Assembly: GCA_938083135.1 (NCBI GenBank)
Contig: CALLKY010000038.1
Coordinates: 1 to 63,227, forward strand
Source: an uncultured Alphaproteobacteria bacterium
Lineage (GTDB): Bacteria > Pseudomonadota > Alphaproteobacteria > Bin95
Length of the DNA stretch: 63,227 bases
Direction of reading: 5' to 3'
Shown here: positions 26,569-35,810 of the stretch, in pieces
Layout of the letters: each line of letters starts with the position of its first letter
How positions within the stretch are numbered: position 1 is the stretch's first letter
Position numbers and translations under genes: made by a program
Notes under the pieces: generated by a model
Seen by the model: the letters and a program-made list of their open reading frames with translations, nothing else
The model's database searches: none
Told to the model about the DNA's origin: nothing

Positions 26569-27417
26569 ATGGGCGATAAGTCAGAAGGGCGCGTCGCGCT
26601 GATCACAGGCTGCGGCAAGCAGAACGGCATTGGCGCAGCGACAGCGCGCCGATTAGCGGCTGATGGCGTGATCGTCGCTGTATCAGATGTCGCCTCAGGT
26701 GGCGTCGCGAATGACCAAACGCTTGCGGGCGCGCAACCTGCAGCATGGCAAGGTCTCGACACTCTGACAGCTGAGATTGAGGCGGCCGGTGGCCAGGCCG
26801 CAAGCTTTGTCGGCGACGTTTCTGATGAGGCAGACGCTGCACGGTTGGTTGCCCAAACGATTGAGCGTTTCGGGCGCTTGGATATCTTGGTGAACAACGC
26901 TGGTGCCCCACACGGGAAAGACCGCGGCCAGATCGAGGATATTCCGGTTGATGCCTGGCAAAAGACCATGAGCATCAATGCGCTCGGCCCATTCTTGATG
27001 ATCCGTGCCGCCGTTCCGCACATGAAAGCGGCAGGATATGGCCGTATCGTATCGTTATCATCCGTGGCGGGGCTTTATGCTTTGCCCGAGCGTGGGGTTT
27101 ATTCGGCATCTAAGGCGGCTGTGCTCGGCCTCACAAGGTCGATTGCCCATGATTTGGCACCCCACGGCGTTACCGTAAACGCAGTCTGCCCAGGCTCCAT
27201 CAAGACGGACCGGGCGATTTCCAGCACTTTGCGTGCCGGGTGGAGCGATGTTGAAGCAGGCTTGAAAGAACGCGCTCAGGCGATTCCCATGCAGCGCCAC
27301 GGCCTCCCAAAAGAAGTCGCCGCTACAATCGCCCATCTGGCGTCAGAGGATGCGGGATTCATTACGGGACAGGCATTTGTCGTCGACGGCGGTGGCTTGC
27401 CGCCAAGCGCGTTCTAG
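26569..27417 (+). CDS. Short-chain dehydrogenase/reductase
   Basis: 282 residues of the classical SDR family. It has the nucleotide-binding start ALITGCGKQNGIGAATARRLA, NNAG at about residue 110, the catalytic serine in VSLSSVAGLY, the YSASK tyrosine/lysine pair, and the C-terminal FITGQAFVVDGG. It reduces or oxidises an alcohol/ketone with NAD(P)H; the substrate is unknown. The ATG at 26569 is preferred, though a TTG four codons upstream has better ribosome-binding spacing. It is convergent with trmJ across a palindrome. Confidence 0.88.
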   Translation: MGDKSEGRVALITGCGKQNGIGAATARRLAADGVIVAVSDVASGGVANDQTLAGAQPAAWQGLDTLTAEIEAAGGQAASFVGDVSDEADAARLVAQTIERFGRLDILVNNAGAPHGKDRGQIEDIPVDAWQKTMSINALGPFLMIRAAVPHMKAAGYGRIVSLSSVAGLYALPERGVYSASKAAVLGLTRSIAHDLAPHGVTVNAVCPGSIKTDRAISSTLRAGWSDVEAGLKERAQAIPMQRHGLPKEVAATIAHLASEDAGFITGQAFVVDGGGLPPSAF

Positions 27418-27450
27418 AGCATGACCCGATCTGATCCGGATTTGCTCTAG
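27414..27450. terminator. Imperfect palindrome between convergent SDR and trmJ genes
   Basis: Outer arms CTAGAGCA/TGCTCTAG-type (27414-27420 against 27444-27450) and an inner GATC-rich centre form an imperfect dyad filling the whole 33-base gap. The left end contains the SDR stop codon. Its position between two 3' ends suggests a bidirectional transcription end. No T-tracts are seen. Confidence 0.55.
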
Positions 27451-28224
27451 CTAACGGGACACGCGCCGCCGCAATGCCGCCATACGCGCAACAACGCCGC
27501 GGAGGGTGCGGACTTCTTGTTCAGTGATGCGCGAACGGGCGAAGATATTGCGGAGGTTCTGCTGCATTGCAGGCTTTTGGTTCGGGGAACGGTAGAACTT
27601 CGCCAATTCAAGCTCTACGTCCAGATGATCCATGAAGGCGTTGACAGAGGCCTGGGTGGCGAAATTACTTTCGCCGAGCGGCAGCTCCTCGGCAGGCGTC
27701 TCGTCCCCGGCCTTCAGCCATTCCCACGCGACCAGGAGCACAGACTGACCAAGGTTCAGCGAGCTGTACGCCGGATTCAGCGGTGCAGTGATAATGGCCT
27801 GTGCGCGCATAACATCATGGTTCGCCAGGCCAGAGCGCTCGCGGCCAAAAAGGATGCCAGCATTATTCCCGCTGGCAATTTCCGCCCGCATAACCTCCGC
27901 CGCACGTGTCGGCGTGAAGATTGGCTTCACCATGTCCCGTCGGCGCGCGGTGGTTGCCAGCACAACCTGCAAATCGGCGATGGCGTCTGCGGTTGTCGGG
28001 TAAACGCGGGCGGCATCAATAACAATGTCAGCCCCCGCAGATGAGGACGCGGCTTTCTGGTTAGGCCAACCATCGCGTGGGCGGACCAAGCGAAGGTCTG
28101 TTAGCCCGCAATTCAACATCGCGCGCGCGGCCGCCCCGATATTCTCGCCCATTTGCGGTTCAACCAGGATGATTGCAGGGCCTGGATGCAACTCAGCCGT
28201 TTTTGACGAATTGGTGCCGGCCAT
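27451..28224 (-). CDS. trmJ: TrmJ-type tRNA 2'-O-methyltransferase (SpoU/TrmH family)
   Basis: 257 residues of a SPOUT methyltransferase. Motif 1 is LVEPQMGENIGAAARAMLNCGL, motif 2 is GILFGRERSGLANHDV, and motif 3 is NPAYSSLNLGQSVLLVAWE. These fit the TrmJ group that methylates position 32 of tRNAs, and the C-terminal extension is also TrmJ-like. The start codon shares one base with the cimA stop (TGATG), so the genes are translationally coupled. Confidence 0.88.
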   Translation of the reverse strand: MAGTNSSKTAELHPGPAIILVEPQMGENIGAAARAMLNCGLTDLRLVRPRDGWPNQKAASSSAGADIVIDAARVYPTTADAIADLQVVLATTARRRDMVKPIFTPTRAAEVMRAEIASGNNAGILFGRERSGLANHDVMRAQAIITAPLNPAYSSLNLGQSVLLVAWEWLKAGDETPAEELPLGESNFATQASVNAFMDHLDVELELAKFYRSPNQKPAMQQNLRNIFARSRITEQEVRTLRGVVARMAALRRRVSR

Positions 28225-29843
28225 CAGCTTGGCGCGGCAACGCCGTCCGCCATCAGCTTGTAGATCAGCCCGTCGGTCAGCGCTTCGTAGGATGCAGAAA
28301 TGATGTCGCCGGAAAGACCGACAGTTGTCCAGCGTCGACCTTCGCTATCGGCGCTTTCTAGCATGACGCGCGTAACAGCGGCGGTGCCGTCACCTGAATT
28401 CAAGATACGTACGCGGTAATCTGTCAGGCGAACGTCGGCCAAGCCCGGATAGAACGGCGCTAAAGCCTTACGGAGCGCATGGTCGAGCGCGTTGACCGGG
28501 CCATTACCCTCCGCCACTTCAAGCACTCGGGTCTCACCGACAGTGACCTTCACAGTGGCTTCCGACAATGCTGGCTGTTGTGAGCCAGCTTCCATTCGGT
28601 GTTCATCCAGAACGCGGAACGTATCCATGCTGAAATAGTCTGGCACGCCGGATGTTAGTTTTCTGGCCAAAAGCTCAAAGCTGGCCTCAGCGCCGTCATA
28701 GGAATAGCCCTCATATTCGCGCTGCTTCACTTCCTCGACGATCTTAAGAACGCGTGGGTCTTTTCCGTCAATCTCGATGCCAAGATCGCGGAACCGGGAA
28801 AGGATATTGGCACGGCCGGCTTGGTCCGAAACAAGGATCAGGCGGCTATTACCGACAATTTCCGGCCTGATGTGCTCGTAAAGGTCCGGGTCTTTCTCGA
28901 CCGCAGAGACATGCAGGCCAGCTTTATGTGCAAAAGCTGACGCGCCGACATATGCTGCATGGCGGTTTGGCGCTCGGTTAAGGCGCTCATCAAGCATTCG
29001 GCTAACTTGAGGCAGGCGCAGCAGCGCTTCATCTGTGATGCCAACGTCAAAGCCCATCTTTAGCTTCAGCGTCGGGATTAATGAGACGAGGTTGGCGTTG
29101 CCGCACCGCTCGCCAAGGCCGTTCAAAGTGCCCTGGACCTGCCGTGCACCAGCACGAACGGCTGCGATTGAGTTAGCGACTGCATTTTCAGTGTCATTGT
29201 GTGTGTGAATGCCAATCCGTTCGCCGCCAAATTTGGCGACAACCACGCCGACAATTTCTTCGACTTCATGGGGTAGGGCACCGCCATTTGTGTCGCATAG
29301 AACAACCCAGCGCGCGTCAGAATCGAGTGCCGCGCCAACAGCCTTCAGCGCGTATTCGGGGTTTGCTTTATAGCCATCAAAGAAATGTTCAGCATCGAAT
29401 AAGGTCTCGCGGCCCCGGCTGACGCATTCAGCGACGCTATCGCTAATCATGCGGATATTCTCGTCGAGATCGACGCCGAGCGCTGTTGTCGCATGAATAT
29501 CATGGGTCTTGCCGACGAGGCAGACGGCAGGGGTATTTGCGCCAAGGACAGCTGTCAGGCTCGGGTCGTTGGCAGCACTGCGGCCGGACCGGCGGGTCAT
29601 GCCGAATGCTGTGAACGTGGCTGATTTCAAGCCCTCTGATTGCGCAAAGAACTCATCATCCCGTGGATTTGCGCCGGGCCATCCACCTTCAACATAGTCA
29701 ATCCCAAGACCATCCAAAGCGTCCGCAATTGCGGCCTTGTCGGCTGCGCTGAAATCAACGCCATGGGTCTGTGCGCCATCGCGTAGGGTGGTGTCGTAAA
29801 GGTAGATGCGGGTGGGTTCGGTCACGGTCAAATGAGCTTTCAT
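28224..29843 (-). CDS. cimA: (R)-citramalate synthase
   Basis: 539 residues of the DRE-TIM metallolyase family. The signature YDTTLRDGAQTHGVDFS, GGWPGANPRD, VLCDTNGGALPHEV and IGIHTHNDTENAVANS are present, and the C-terminal LeuA-dimer-type regulatory domain is complete. The motifs and length fit the CimA group rather than isopropylmalate synthase: it condenses pyruvate and acetyl-CoA into citramalate, giving isoleucine without threonine. Feedback by isoleucine is known in the family. It lies downstream of citrate synthase on the same strand, separated by a hairpin. Confidence 0.9.
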   Translation of the reverse strand: MKAHLTVTEPTRIYLYDTTLRDGAQTHGVDFSAADKAAIADALDGLGIDYVEGGWPGANPRDDEFFAQSEGLKSATFTAFGMTRRSGRSAANDPSLTAVLGANTPAVCLVGKTHDIHATTALGVDLDENIRMISDSVAECVSRGRETLFDAEHFFDGYKANPEYALKAVGAALDSDARWVVLCDTNGGALPHEVEEIVGVVVAKFGGERIGIHTHNDTENAVANSIAAVRAGARQVQGTLNGLGERCGNANLVSLIPTLKLKMGFDVGITDEALLRLPQVSRMLDERLNRAPNRHAAYVGASAFAHKAGLHVSAVEKDPDLYEHIRPEIVGNSRLILVSDQAGRANILSRFRDLGIEIDGKDPRVLKIVEEVKQREYEGYSYDGAEASFELLARKLTSGVPDYFSMDTFRVLDEHRMEAGSQQPALSEATVKVTVGETRVLEVAEGNGPVNALDHALRKALAPFYPGLADVRLTDYRVRILNSGDGTAAVTRVMLESADSEGRRWTTVGLSGDIISASYEALTDGLIYKLMADGVAAPS

Positions 29844-29857
29844 TGATGTAGAACGGC

Positions 29858-29887
29858 AAACGGGGGCAGCTTGAGCCGCCCCCGTTT
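29858..29887 (-). terminator. Strong hairpin between gltA and cimA
   Basis: A perfect 10-base stem (29858-29867 with 29878-29887), six of the pairs G-C, encloses a 10-base loop about 40 bases after the gltA stop. The T-run is short (TTT on the minus strand). It probably ends the gltA transcript, at least partly, and lies just upstream of cimA. Confidence 0.6.
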
Positions 29888-29926
29888 AGCACGACGCCCT
29901 AAGGCGTGTAGCGCTTTTTTGTTGCT

Positions 29927-31231
29927 TTAGCGTTTATCGACCGGCACGTAATCCCGGGATGGCTCACCGATATAGAGCTGGCGAGGACGGTTGATTTTCT
30001 GCTCAGGGTCCTCAATCAGCTCATTCCACTGTGCGATCCAACCGACGGTGCGGCCAATTGCGAACAGTGCAGTGAACATGGAGACCGGGAAGCCCATCGC
30101 CTTCAGGATGAAGCCGGAATAGAAATCCACGTTCGGATAGAGGCGACGCTGGATGAAGTATTCATCCTCAAGCGCAATTCGTTCTAGCTCGACCGCGACT
30201 TCTAGCAGTGGATCGTGAACGCCGAGAATATCAAGCACTTCATGGGCAGCTTTGCCTATTACAGTCGCGCGCGGATCAAAGTTCTTGTAGACGCGGTGGC
30301 CAAAGCCGAACAGGCGGAAGCTATCATTCGGATCTTTAGCGCGGGCGATCATTGCTGGTACTTTATCGACCGTGCCAATCTCCTCAAGCATGTTGAGCAC
30401 TTGCTCATTGGCACCGCCGTGAGACGGGCCCCAAAGTGCAGCAATGCCAGCAGCAATGCAGGCATAAGGATTGGCACCCGTGGAGCCAGCCAACCGTACC
30501 GTTGAAGCAGATGCGTTCTGCTCATGGTCCGCATGGAGGGTGAAGATCAGGTCCAGCGTCTTAGCGACAACGGGATCAACCTTGTATTCCTCAGCCGGTG
30601 TTGAGAAGCACATGTGGAGGAAGTTTTCCGCATAACCCATTTCGTTGCGCGGATACACGAACGGCTGGCCAATGGTGTATTTATAAGCCCATGCAGCGAT
30701 TGTCGGCATCTTTGCGATCAGGCGATATGAGGCGACCTTGCGATGCCATGGATCTTCGATGTCCAGGCTATCGTGATAGAAGGCGGAGAGTGCGCCGACA
30801 ACGCCACACATTACGGCCATCGGGTGCGCATCCCTGCGGAAACCCCGGAAGAAGTTGGTGATCTGGTCGTGCACCATAGTGTGGTGTGAGATGTCGTAAG
30901 AGAATTTGGCTTTTTGTTCTGCAGTCGGCAGTTCGCCATACAGCAGCAAATAGCAGGTTTCCATATAGTCGCTCTGCTCAGACAGCTGCTCAATCGGATA
31001 ACCGCGATACAGCAGAATGCCTTTATCGCCATCAATGAACGTGATCTTCGACTGGCAACTACCGGTCGCTGTATAGCCTGGGTCATAGGTGAACAGGCCG
31101 AATTCCTTATTGAAGCTCCGAATATCGACCACCGGAACACCGGCTGATCCATGCATCACGGGAAATTCAGCTGATTTTCCGGACGCGTTGTCCTTCATGG
31201 TAACTGTATGATTTTTGCCAGATGTGCTCAT
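29927..31231 (-). CDS. gltA: Citrate synthase
   Basis: 434 residues of the type II (Gram-negative, hexameric, NADH-sensitive) citrate synthase. The N-terminal [35 protein letters not shown], the active-site histidines in [16 protein letters not shown] and [12 protein letters not shown], and [18 protein letters not shown] are conserved. It condenses oxaloacetate and acetyl-CoA at the entry of the citric acid cycle. It has 103 bases of its own upstream region after gltX, enough for a promoter. Confidence 0.97.
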   Translation of the reverse strand: MSTSGKNHTVTMKDNASGKSAEFPVMHGSAGVPVVDIRSFNKEFGLFTYDPGYTATGSCQSKITFIDGDKGILLYRGYPIEQLSEQSDYMETCYLLLYGELPTAEQKAKFSYDISHHTMVHDQITNFFRGFRRDAHPMAVMCGVVGALSAFYHDSLDIEDPWHRKVASYRLIAKMPTIAAWAYKYTIGQPFVYPRNEMGYAENFLHMCFSTPAEEYKVDPVVAKTLDLIFTLHADHEQNASASTVRLAGSTGANPYACIAAGIAALWGPSHGGANEQVLNMLEEIGTVDKVPAMIARAKDPNDSFRLFGFGHRVYKNFDPRATVIGKAAHEVLDILGVHDPLLEVAVELERIALEDEYFIQRRLYPNVDFYSGFILKAMGFPVSMFTALFAIGRTVGWIAQWNELIEDPEQKINRPRQLYIGEPSRDYVPVDKR

Positions 31232-31334
31232 GCGGAATATCCCCCAGCGGCGGTGTTTTGACTGCCGTTCTTGTAACGGTTTAAGCCATGACGATAGCGC
31301 CTAGAGGCGATTTTTGCAATCGAAAGCGCTCTGC

Positions 31335-32741
31335 TCATCCATGCATGTTCGCCCGGCGCAATGTCTCGTCTCGGCCAAGAACTGCAGCGACCTCGAATAG
31401 ACTAGGCGATGCGTCTGACCCCGTAAGTGCCGCCCTAAGCGGCTGCGCAAGCTTGCCAAGCTTTAGATCAGCGGCCTCCGCACCTGCGCGCAAAGCGGCC
31501 TCGATACCTTCCTCATTCCAAGCGTCATCAGGGATTGCGGAAAGAGCGGTTAGGGCGGCGGCTAAGCCCGCAGTGGCGTCTGCGCCAGCGAGGACTTTGG
31601 CGGCTTTCGGTGATTGGCTGAATGGAGCGCCATCCATGTAGATTTCGGCGGACACGGCCAGATCCAGCAATGTCTTTGCACGCTGTTGTAGGCTCGCCAT
31701 GCCAATGTTGAGGCGGGCAGTTTCCGTTACCGATAGGCTGCGGTCAATTTTAGCTTCAATTAGTGGTGAAATAGCTTCGATCAGGGATTTTGGATCGGAT
31801 TCGCGCATGTAATGTGCGTTGGTATTCTCCAGCTTGGCCATATCGAATCTGGAGGCGGACCGACCAACGCCTTCGAGATCAAACAGTTTGATCGCATCCG
31901 CAGTCGAGACGATCTCAAGGTCGCCGTGGCTCCAGCCTAGCCGAAGCAGATAGTTCCGTATCGCAGCTGGCAAAAGCCCCATATCCCGATACGCATCGAC
32001 GCCAAGGGCACCGTGGCGCTTCGAAAGTTTTGCTCCGTCAGCCCCATGGATAAGCGGAATATGGGCAAAGGCGGGTAAGGCCCAGCCCATAGCGTTGAAC
32101 ACCTGAATTTGGCGGAATGTGTTGTTGAGGTGATCATCGCCGCGGATTACATGGGTGACGCCCATGTCATAGTCATCAACGACGACAGCAAGCATATATG
32201 TCGGCGTGCCGTCAGCGCGGAGCAGGACCATGTCGTCCAACTCGGCATTGGCCACCCGGACCTCACCCTGGACGAGGTCCGTAATGACGGTCTCACCGTC
32301 TTTTGGGGCTTTCAGGCGGATTGCGGGTTTGACGCCCTCAGGTGCCTCGCTCGGGTCGCGGTCGCGCCAGCGACCATCATAGAGGAAGCGCTTGTTTTCA
32401 GCCTGCGCGGCGGCGCGGAGCTCTGCCAGCTCTTCGTTCGTGGCATAGCATTTGTAGGCGTGGCCGCTTGCCAACATCGCCTGTGCAACCTCAACGTGGC
32501 GATCAACGCGGGCGAACTGGAATACGGGCTCGTCGTCCCAATCCAATCCCAGCCAGCGCAGACCATCCAGAATCGCTTCAATTGCGGGTTCGGTAGAGCG
32601 TTTGCGGTCCGTGTCCTCGACCCGAAGCATGAACTTACCGCCGTGGCGTTTGGCGTAGAGGTAATTAAACAGCGCCGTCCGAGCGCCGCCAATATGGAGA
32701 AAGCCGGTAGGCGATGGGGCAAAACGGGTGACGACGGTCAT
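31335..32741 (-). CDS. gltX: Glutamate--tRNA ligase
   Basis: 468 residues of a class I aminoacyl-tRNA synthetase. HIGH motif in [26 protein letters not shown]-equivalent in [23 protein letters not shown], and an anticodon-binding C-terminal domain of normal size. It charges tRNA-Glu, and possibly tRNA-Gln when GatCAB is present. It is divergent from comEC with 85 bases between. Confidence 0.96.
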   Translation of the reverse strand: MTVVTRFAPSPTGFLHIGGARTALFNYLYAKRHGGKFMLRVEDTDRKRSTEPAIEAILDGLRWLGLDWDDEPVFQFARVDRHVEVAQAMLASGHAYKCYATNEELAELRAAAQAENKRFLYDGRWRDRDPSEAPEGVKPAIRLKAPKDGETVITDLVQGEVRVANAELDDMVLLRADGTPTYMLAVVVDDYDMGVTHVIRGDDHLNNTFRQIQVFNAMGWALPAFAHIPLIHGADGAKLSKRHGALGVDAYRDMGLLPAAIRNYLLRLGWSHGDLEIVSTADAIKLFDLEGVGRSASRFDMAKLENTNAHYMRESDPKSLIEAISPLIEAKIDRSLSVTETARLNIGMASLQQRAKTLLDLAVSAEIYMDGAPFSQSPKAAKVLAGADATAGLAAALTALSAIPDDAWNEEGIEAALRAGAEAADLKLGKLAQPLRAALTGSDASPSLFEVAAVLGRDETLRRANMHG

Positions 32742-32826
32742 ACTGGGCGCTCCTGAAACCGGGCAGGGCGCCCGGTGCTGCTTTTCCGCTGTATAAGGTC
32801 TTTCGGGCAGGGAAGGTCAAGGCGGC

Positions 32827-34902
32827 ATGTTGCCAAATTTGCGGGAAAGGCTATCGGGCGCGCCAGCAATGGGCCGTCGCCAGCCCATTCTCTTGGCGCC
32901 ATTTTTCGCCGGTGGTGCTGCAATCTACATGACATTGCCTTCTGAACCGGGCCTTTGGCCGGTGATAGCCGCCGTTCTGGCATTGCTCGTTCTCGCGATC
33001 GTCGGATGGCGTTTGGAGCGCCTGCGCTGGCCCTTGCTCTGGCTCCTTGCTGCGGGTCTTGGGTTTCTCTGGTGTCTGCTCCGGACGGATTGGGTTGAAG
33101 CCCCCCGGCTTGAGCGTGAGCAGGCGGGCGAGATTTCTGGCATTGCTGCATGGATCGAAGCGGCAGATTCGCGCCCTCGGTTGGAGCTTAGGAGCGTTCG
33201 ATTCATGGTGCGCGGCAAGGTTACAAACCTCACGCGCGCTCGTGTCCGATTGGCGAAGGGCGCTCGGCCCAAGATAGGCGATAGAGTACGGGTCCGCGCG
33301 ATCATGCGACCGCCGCCAAGGCCGGTGGCACCCGGCGGATATGATTTCCAGCGGGGGTCCTATTTCAAGCAGATTGGCGCTGTTGGCTTTGCCATCGGTG
33401 TCGCAGATGTAACACCCGCCCGGGATCGTGGCGGCCTCAGGCGTTGGGTCAGCCAAGCGCGGGCAGGGTTCCGGGACCAAGTCTATGTCGCCTTAGCCGA
33501 TAAGCCGAACATTGCAGGGATTATTGCAGCGCTCACTGTCGGCGACCGCGCGGGTGTCGTGGATGATGACCGGGACGCACTCCGCGCATCTGGCCTAGCG
33601 CATTTACTGGCAATCTCTGGGCTGCATCTGGGGCTAGCGGCGGGCGTAATATTCTTTGTTCTGCGGCTTCTACTGGCGTTGCCGCATGGGGCGGCGCTTC
33701 GGATGCCGATTCATAAGATTGCGGCGTTGGTCGCGATTCTGGCCGCGGCTGGGTATCTGGCAATGTCTGGCACTGCGCCGCCTGCGCAAAGGGCATTTGT
33801 CATGGTGACGGCGGGCATGTTGGCCGTCATGGTGGATAGATTACGATCTGGCCTTTGGTTTATCGCCTGGGCAGCAGCGATTGTTGTCGCAGCATCGCCG
33901 GATGTGGTGGTGGGGCCCAGCTTTCAGCTCTCATTTGCGGCGGCGACCGGGATTGTGGCGGCCTATGAGGCCCAAGCGGCGCGCCGACAGCTGGAGACAG
34001 AACCAAGGCTTCCTGGCGGCGGGCTTATTCGCTCTATTTGGCGATATGGTAGCGGGATCGCAGGCGCTTCCCTCATCGCGACAGCAGCGACAGCACCGTT
34101 AGCGCTTGCGCATTTTCAGCAAGCGCCGGCCTATGGGGTTGTCGCGAATTTGGTGGCGATGCCCTTGATGGTGTTCTGGATCATGCCGACAGCCATCCTT
34201 GCGGCAGGCTTATCGCTGATTGGCCAAGGCGATTTTATGTTTCAGGCGATGGGATATGGCGTTGAGCTGGTCTTGGCTGCGGCCTATATGGTGCAAAATT
34301 GGGACGGCGGCGTGATCCATGCCGCAGCATCGCCTGGCTGGGTCGTTGGCGCTTTCATGGCGGGCGGTGTTCTCATCTGCGCGCTCAGAGGATGGCCGCG
34401 CTGGCTTGGGCTGATCGGAGTCGCTGCCGCTATACACGGATTATCGGTTGCGGCGCCGCCGGATATTTTGGTGGATGAGCAAGGCCGTATCGCAGCCGTT
34501 CGGGATGGAAGCACGCTCTATTTCACGTCAACAAGGCGGGGTGCCTTCGAGCAAAAGGCCTGGGCGCGCTATGTTGGCGATGCGGAAGTCAGGGCGCTTG
34601 CAGATGCGCCTGCAAGCCTGGCCCGGTGTGATACTGCTGGATGCGTGATAGCAGCAGATGCTGCCACGATCGCGATCTCGCTTTCGCCGCAAGGCCTAGG
34701 GGATGATTGCCGCCGGGCTGACTATGTGATTGCCCTCTATCGCGCTGTCGCTGCCAAAGCGATGGGATGCCCTGGCGGCACACCTACGCTTGATCTGTTT
34801 GACCTGCAGCGGGATGGCGCGCACGCGCTTTGGATCAAAGACGGGGCAGTTACGACAAGAAGCGTAGCCGCAGCGCGAGGCGCGCGCCCCTGGTCGCAAT
34901 AA
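32827..34902 (+). CDS. comEC: ComEC/Rec2-family membrane DNA channel protein
   Basis: 691 residues. An N-terminal pair of hydrophobic segments and the DUF4131 region (PGGYDFQRGSYFKQIGAVGFA) is followed by the Competence domain with the motif ALRASGLAHLLAISGLHLGLAAG and about seven membrane segments. The C-terminal region (ILVDEQGRIAAVRDGSTLYF) is a reduced periplasmic part without the metal ligands of a metallo-beta-lactamase domain, as in other alphaproteobacteria. ComEC forms the inner-membrane pore for DNA uptake. The gene alone does not prove competence. Confidence 0.9.
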   Translation: MLPNLRERLSGAPAMGRRQPILLAPFFAGGAAIYMTLPSEPGLWPVIAAVLALLVLAIVGWRLERLRWPLLWLLAAGLGFLWCLLRTDWVEAPRLEREQAGEISGIAAWIEAADSRPRLELRSVRFMVRGKVTNLTRARVRLAKGARPKIGDRVRVRAIMRPPPRPVAPGGYDFQRGSYFKQIGAVGFAIGVADVTPARDRGGLRRWVSQARAGFRDQVYVALADKPNIAGIIAALTVGDRAGVVDDDRDALRASGLAHLLAISGLHLGLAAGVIFFVLRLLLALPHGAALRMPIHKIAALVAILAAAGYLAMSGTAPPAQRAFVMVTAGMLAVMVDRLRSGLWFIAWAAAIVVAASPDVVVGPSFQLSFAAATGIVAAYEAQAARRQLETEPRLPGGGLIRSIWRYGSGIAGASLIATAATAPLALAHFQQAPAYGVVANLVAMPLMVFWIMPTAILAAGLSLIGQGDFMFQAMGYGVELVLAAAYMVQNWDGGVIHAAASPGWVVGAFMAGGVLICALRGWPRWLGLIGVAAAIHGLSVAAPPDILVDEQGRIAAVRDGSTLYFTSTRRGAFEQKAWARYVGDAEVRALADAPASLARCDTAGCVIAADAATIAISLSPQGLGDDCRRADYVIALYRAVAAKAMGCPGGTPTLDLFDLQRDGAHALWIKDGAVTTRSVAAARGARPWSQ

Positions 34903-34926
34903 TCAACCTGCATTCAATTGCGCCGG

Positions 34927-35616
34927 TTAGTGATAGCGGCGGATCAGGCTGATCAGGCGGCCCTGCACTTCAACTTCATCAGGCGCATATTCCTGCGGTG
35001 GAAAATCCGGATTGGCCGCCCGTAAGATGACACGCCCCGGCTCCCGGTCGATATGCTTCAGAGTCGCTTCTTCCTGGCGGACAAGGGCAACGACAATGGC
35101 ACCATTATCCGCGACCGCACCTTCTTCGATAATGACGATGTCGCCATCCATAATGCCATCATCGATCATGGACCGGCCTGAAACCTCCAGCGCATAGTGA
35201 TTGCCGCGGCCCAGCATCTCGCGCGGAACATCAACAAAGGCGTTGGGATCATTCAGCGCTTCAATCGGCGTACCAGCGGCGATCAGGCCGTGCAGAGGCA
35301 GGGAGACCGAGCCCGTATTTTCATTGGCGGCGATGGCGTGCAGCGGTTTGTCTCTGCGCGCAGGCTCCCGGCGTGGTGCGCGGCTTGCGGATAGAGCGGC
35401 ATCTTCCGGTAGGCGCGTTACTTCCAGCGCGCGGGCTTTATGGGCGAGACGGCGGATGAAGCCGCGCTCTTCCAAGCCCGTCACCAAACGGTGAACGCCG
35501 GACTTAGAACGAAGGTCCAACGCATCTTTCATCTCATCGAAAGATGGGGAGACACCAGTTTCACTGATGTGATTGTTGATAAACGTCAGCAACTCGTGCT
35601 GTTTGCGTGTAAGCAT
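34927..35616 (-). CDS. lexA: LexA repressor of the SOS response
   Basis: 229 residues. The N-terminal winged helix is complete (MLTRKQHELLTFINNHI, SPSFDEMKDALDLRSKSGVHRLV). A linker of about 35 residues leads to the self-cleavage site Ala114-Gly115 (LIAAGTPIEA) and to the S24-type protease dyad Ser149 (VSGRSMIDDG) and Lys187 (EATLKHI). RecA-stimulated self-cleavage is therefore expected. The upstream region carries an SOS box on its own promoter, showing autoregulation. Convergent with comEC, 24 bases apart. Confidence 0.97.
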   Translation of the reverse strand: MLTRKQHELLTFINNHISETGVSPSFDEMKDALDLRSKSGVHRLVTGLEERGFIRRLAHKARALEVTRLPEDAALSASRAPRREPARRDKPLHAIAANENTGSVSLPLHGLIAAGTPIEALNDPNAFVDVPREMLGRGNHYALEVSGRSMIDDGIMDGDIVIIEEGAVADNGAIVVALVRQEEATLKHIDREPGRVILRAANPDFPPQEYAPDEVEVQGRLISLIRRYH

Positions 35617-35622
35617 GGCTTA

Positions 35623-35639
35623 GGTTCCTTTGTTGAACC
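35623..35639 (-). promoter_or_regulatory. Dyad over the lexA ribosome-binding site
   Basis: GGTTC and GAACC arms (35623-35627, 35635-35639) flank seven bases. On the minus strand the downstream arm overlaps AAGGA, the likely ribosome-binding site about ten bases before the lexA ATG. It could fold in mRNA, or it could be a degenerate inverted LexA contact; both are guesses. Confidence 0.35.
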
Positions 35640-35679
35640 CAGGGCGCACGGATATGCAGGCCCTATCTGTCAGTTAAAC

Positions 35680-35708
35680 GTTCTAGTTTGGTTCATAGGA
35701 ACAGTCAA
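35680..35708 (-). promoter_or_regulatory. lexA promoter with overlapping SOS box
   Basis: On the minus strand: -35 TTGACT (35708-35703), a 17-base spacer, -10 TAGAAC (35685-35680). The alphaproteobacterial LexA operator GTTC-N7-GTTC occupies 35680-35694, covering the -10 element, so LexA binding would block RNA polymerase. It lies 64 bases before the lexA ATG. Confidence 0.85.
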
Positions 35709-35810
35709 GTATGTTCTGAATATTGACAGATACTTAACGTTGATGGGCTGCATTCGTTCTATCTGATGGTGCTCTATGCATCACGAGGCTATACCATACA
35801 ACATATTGAT

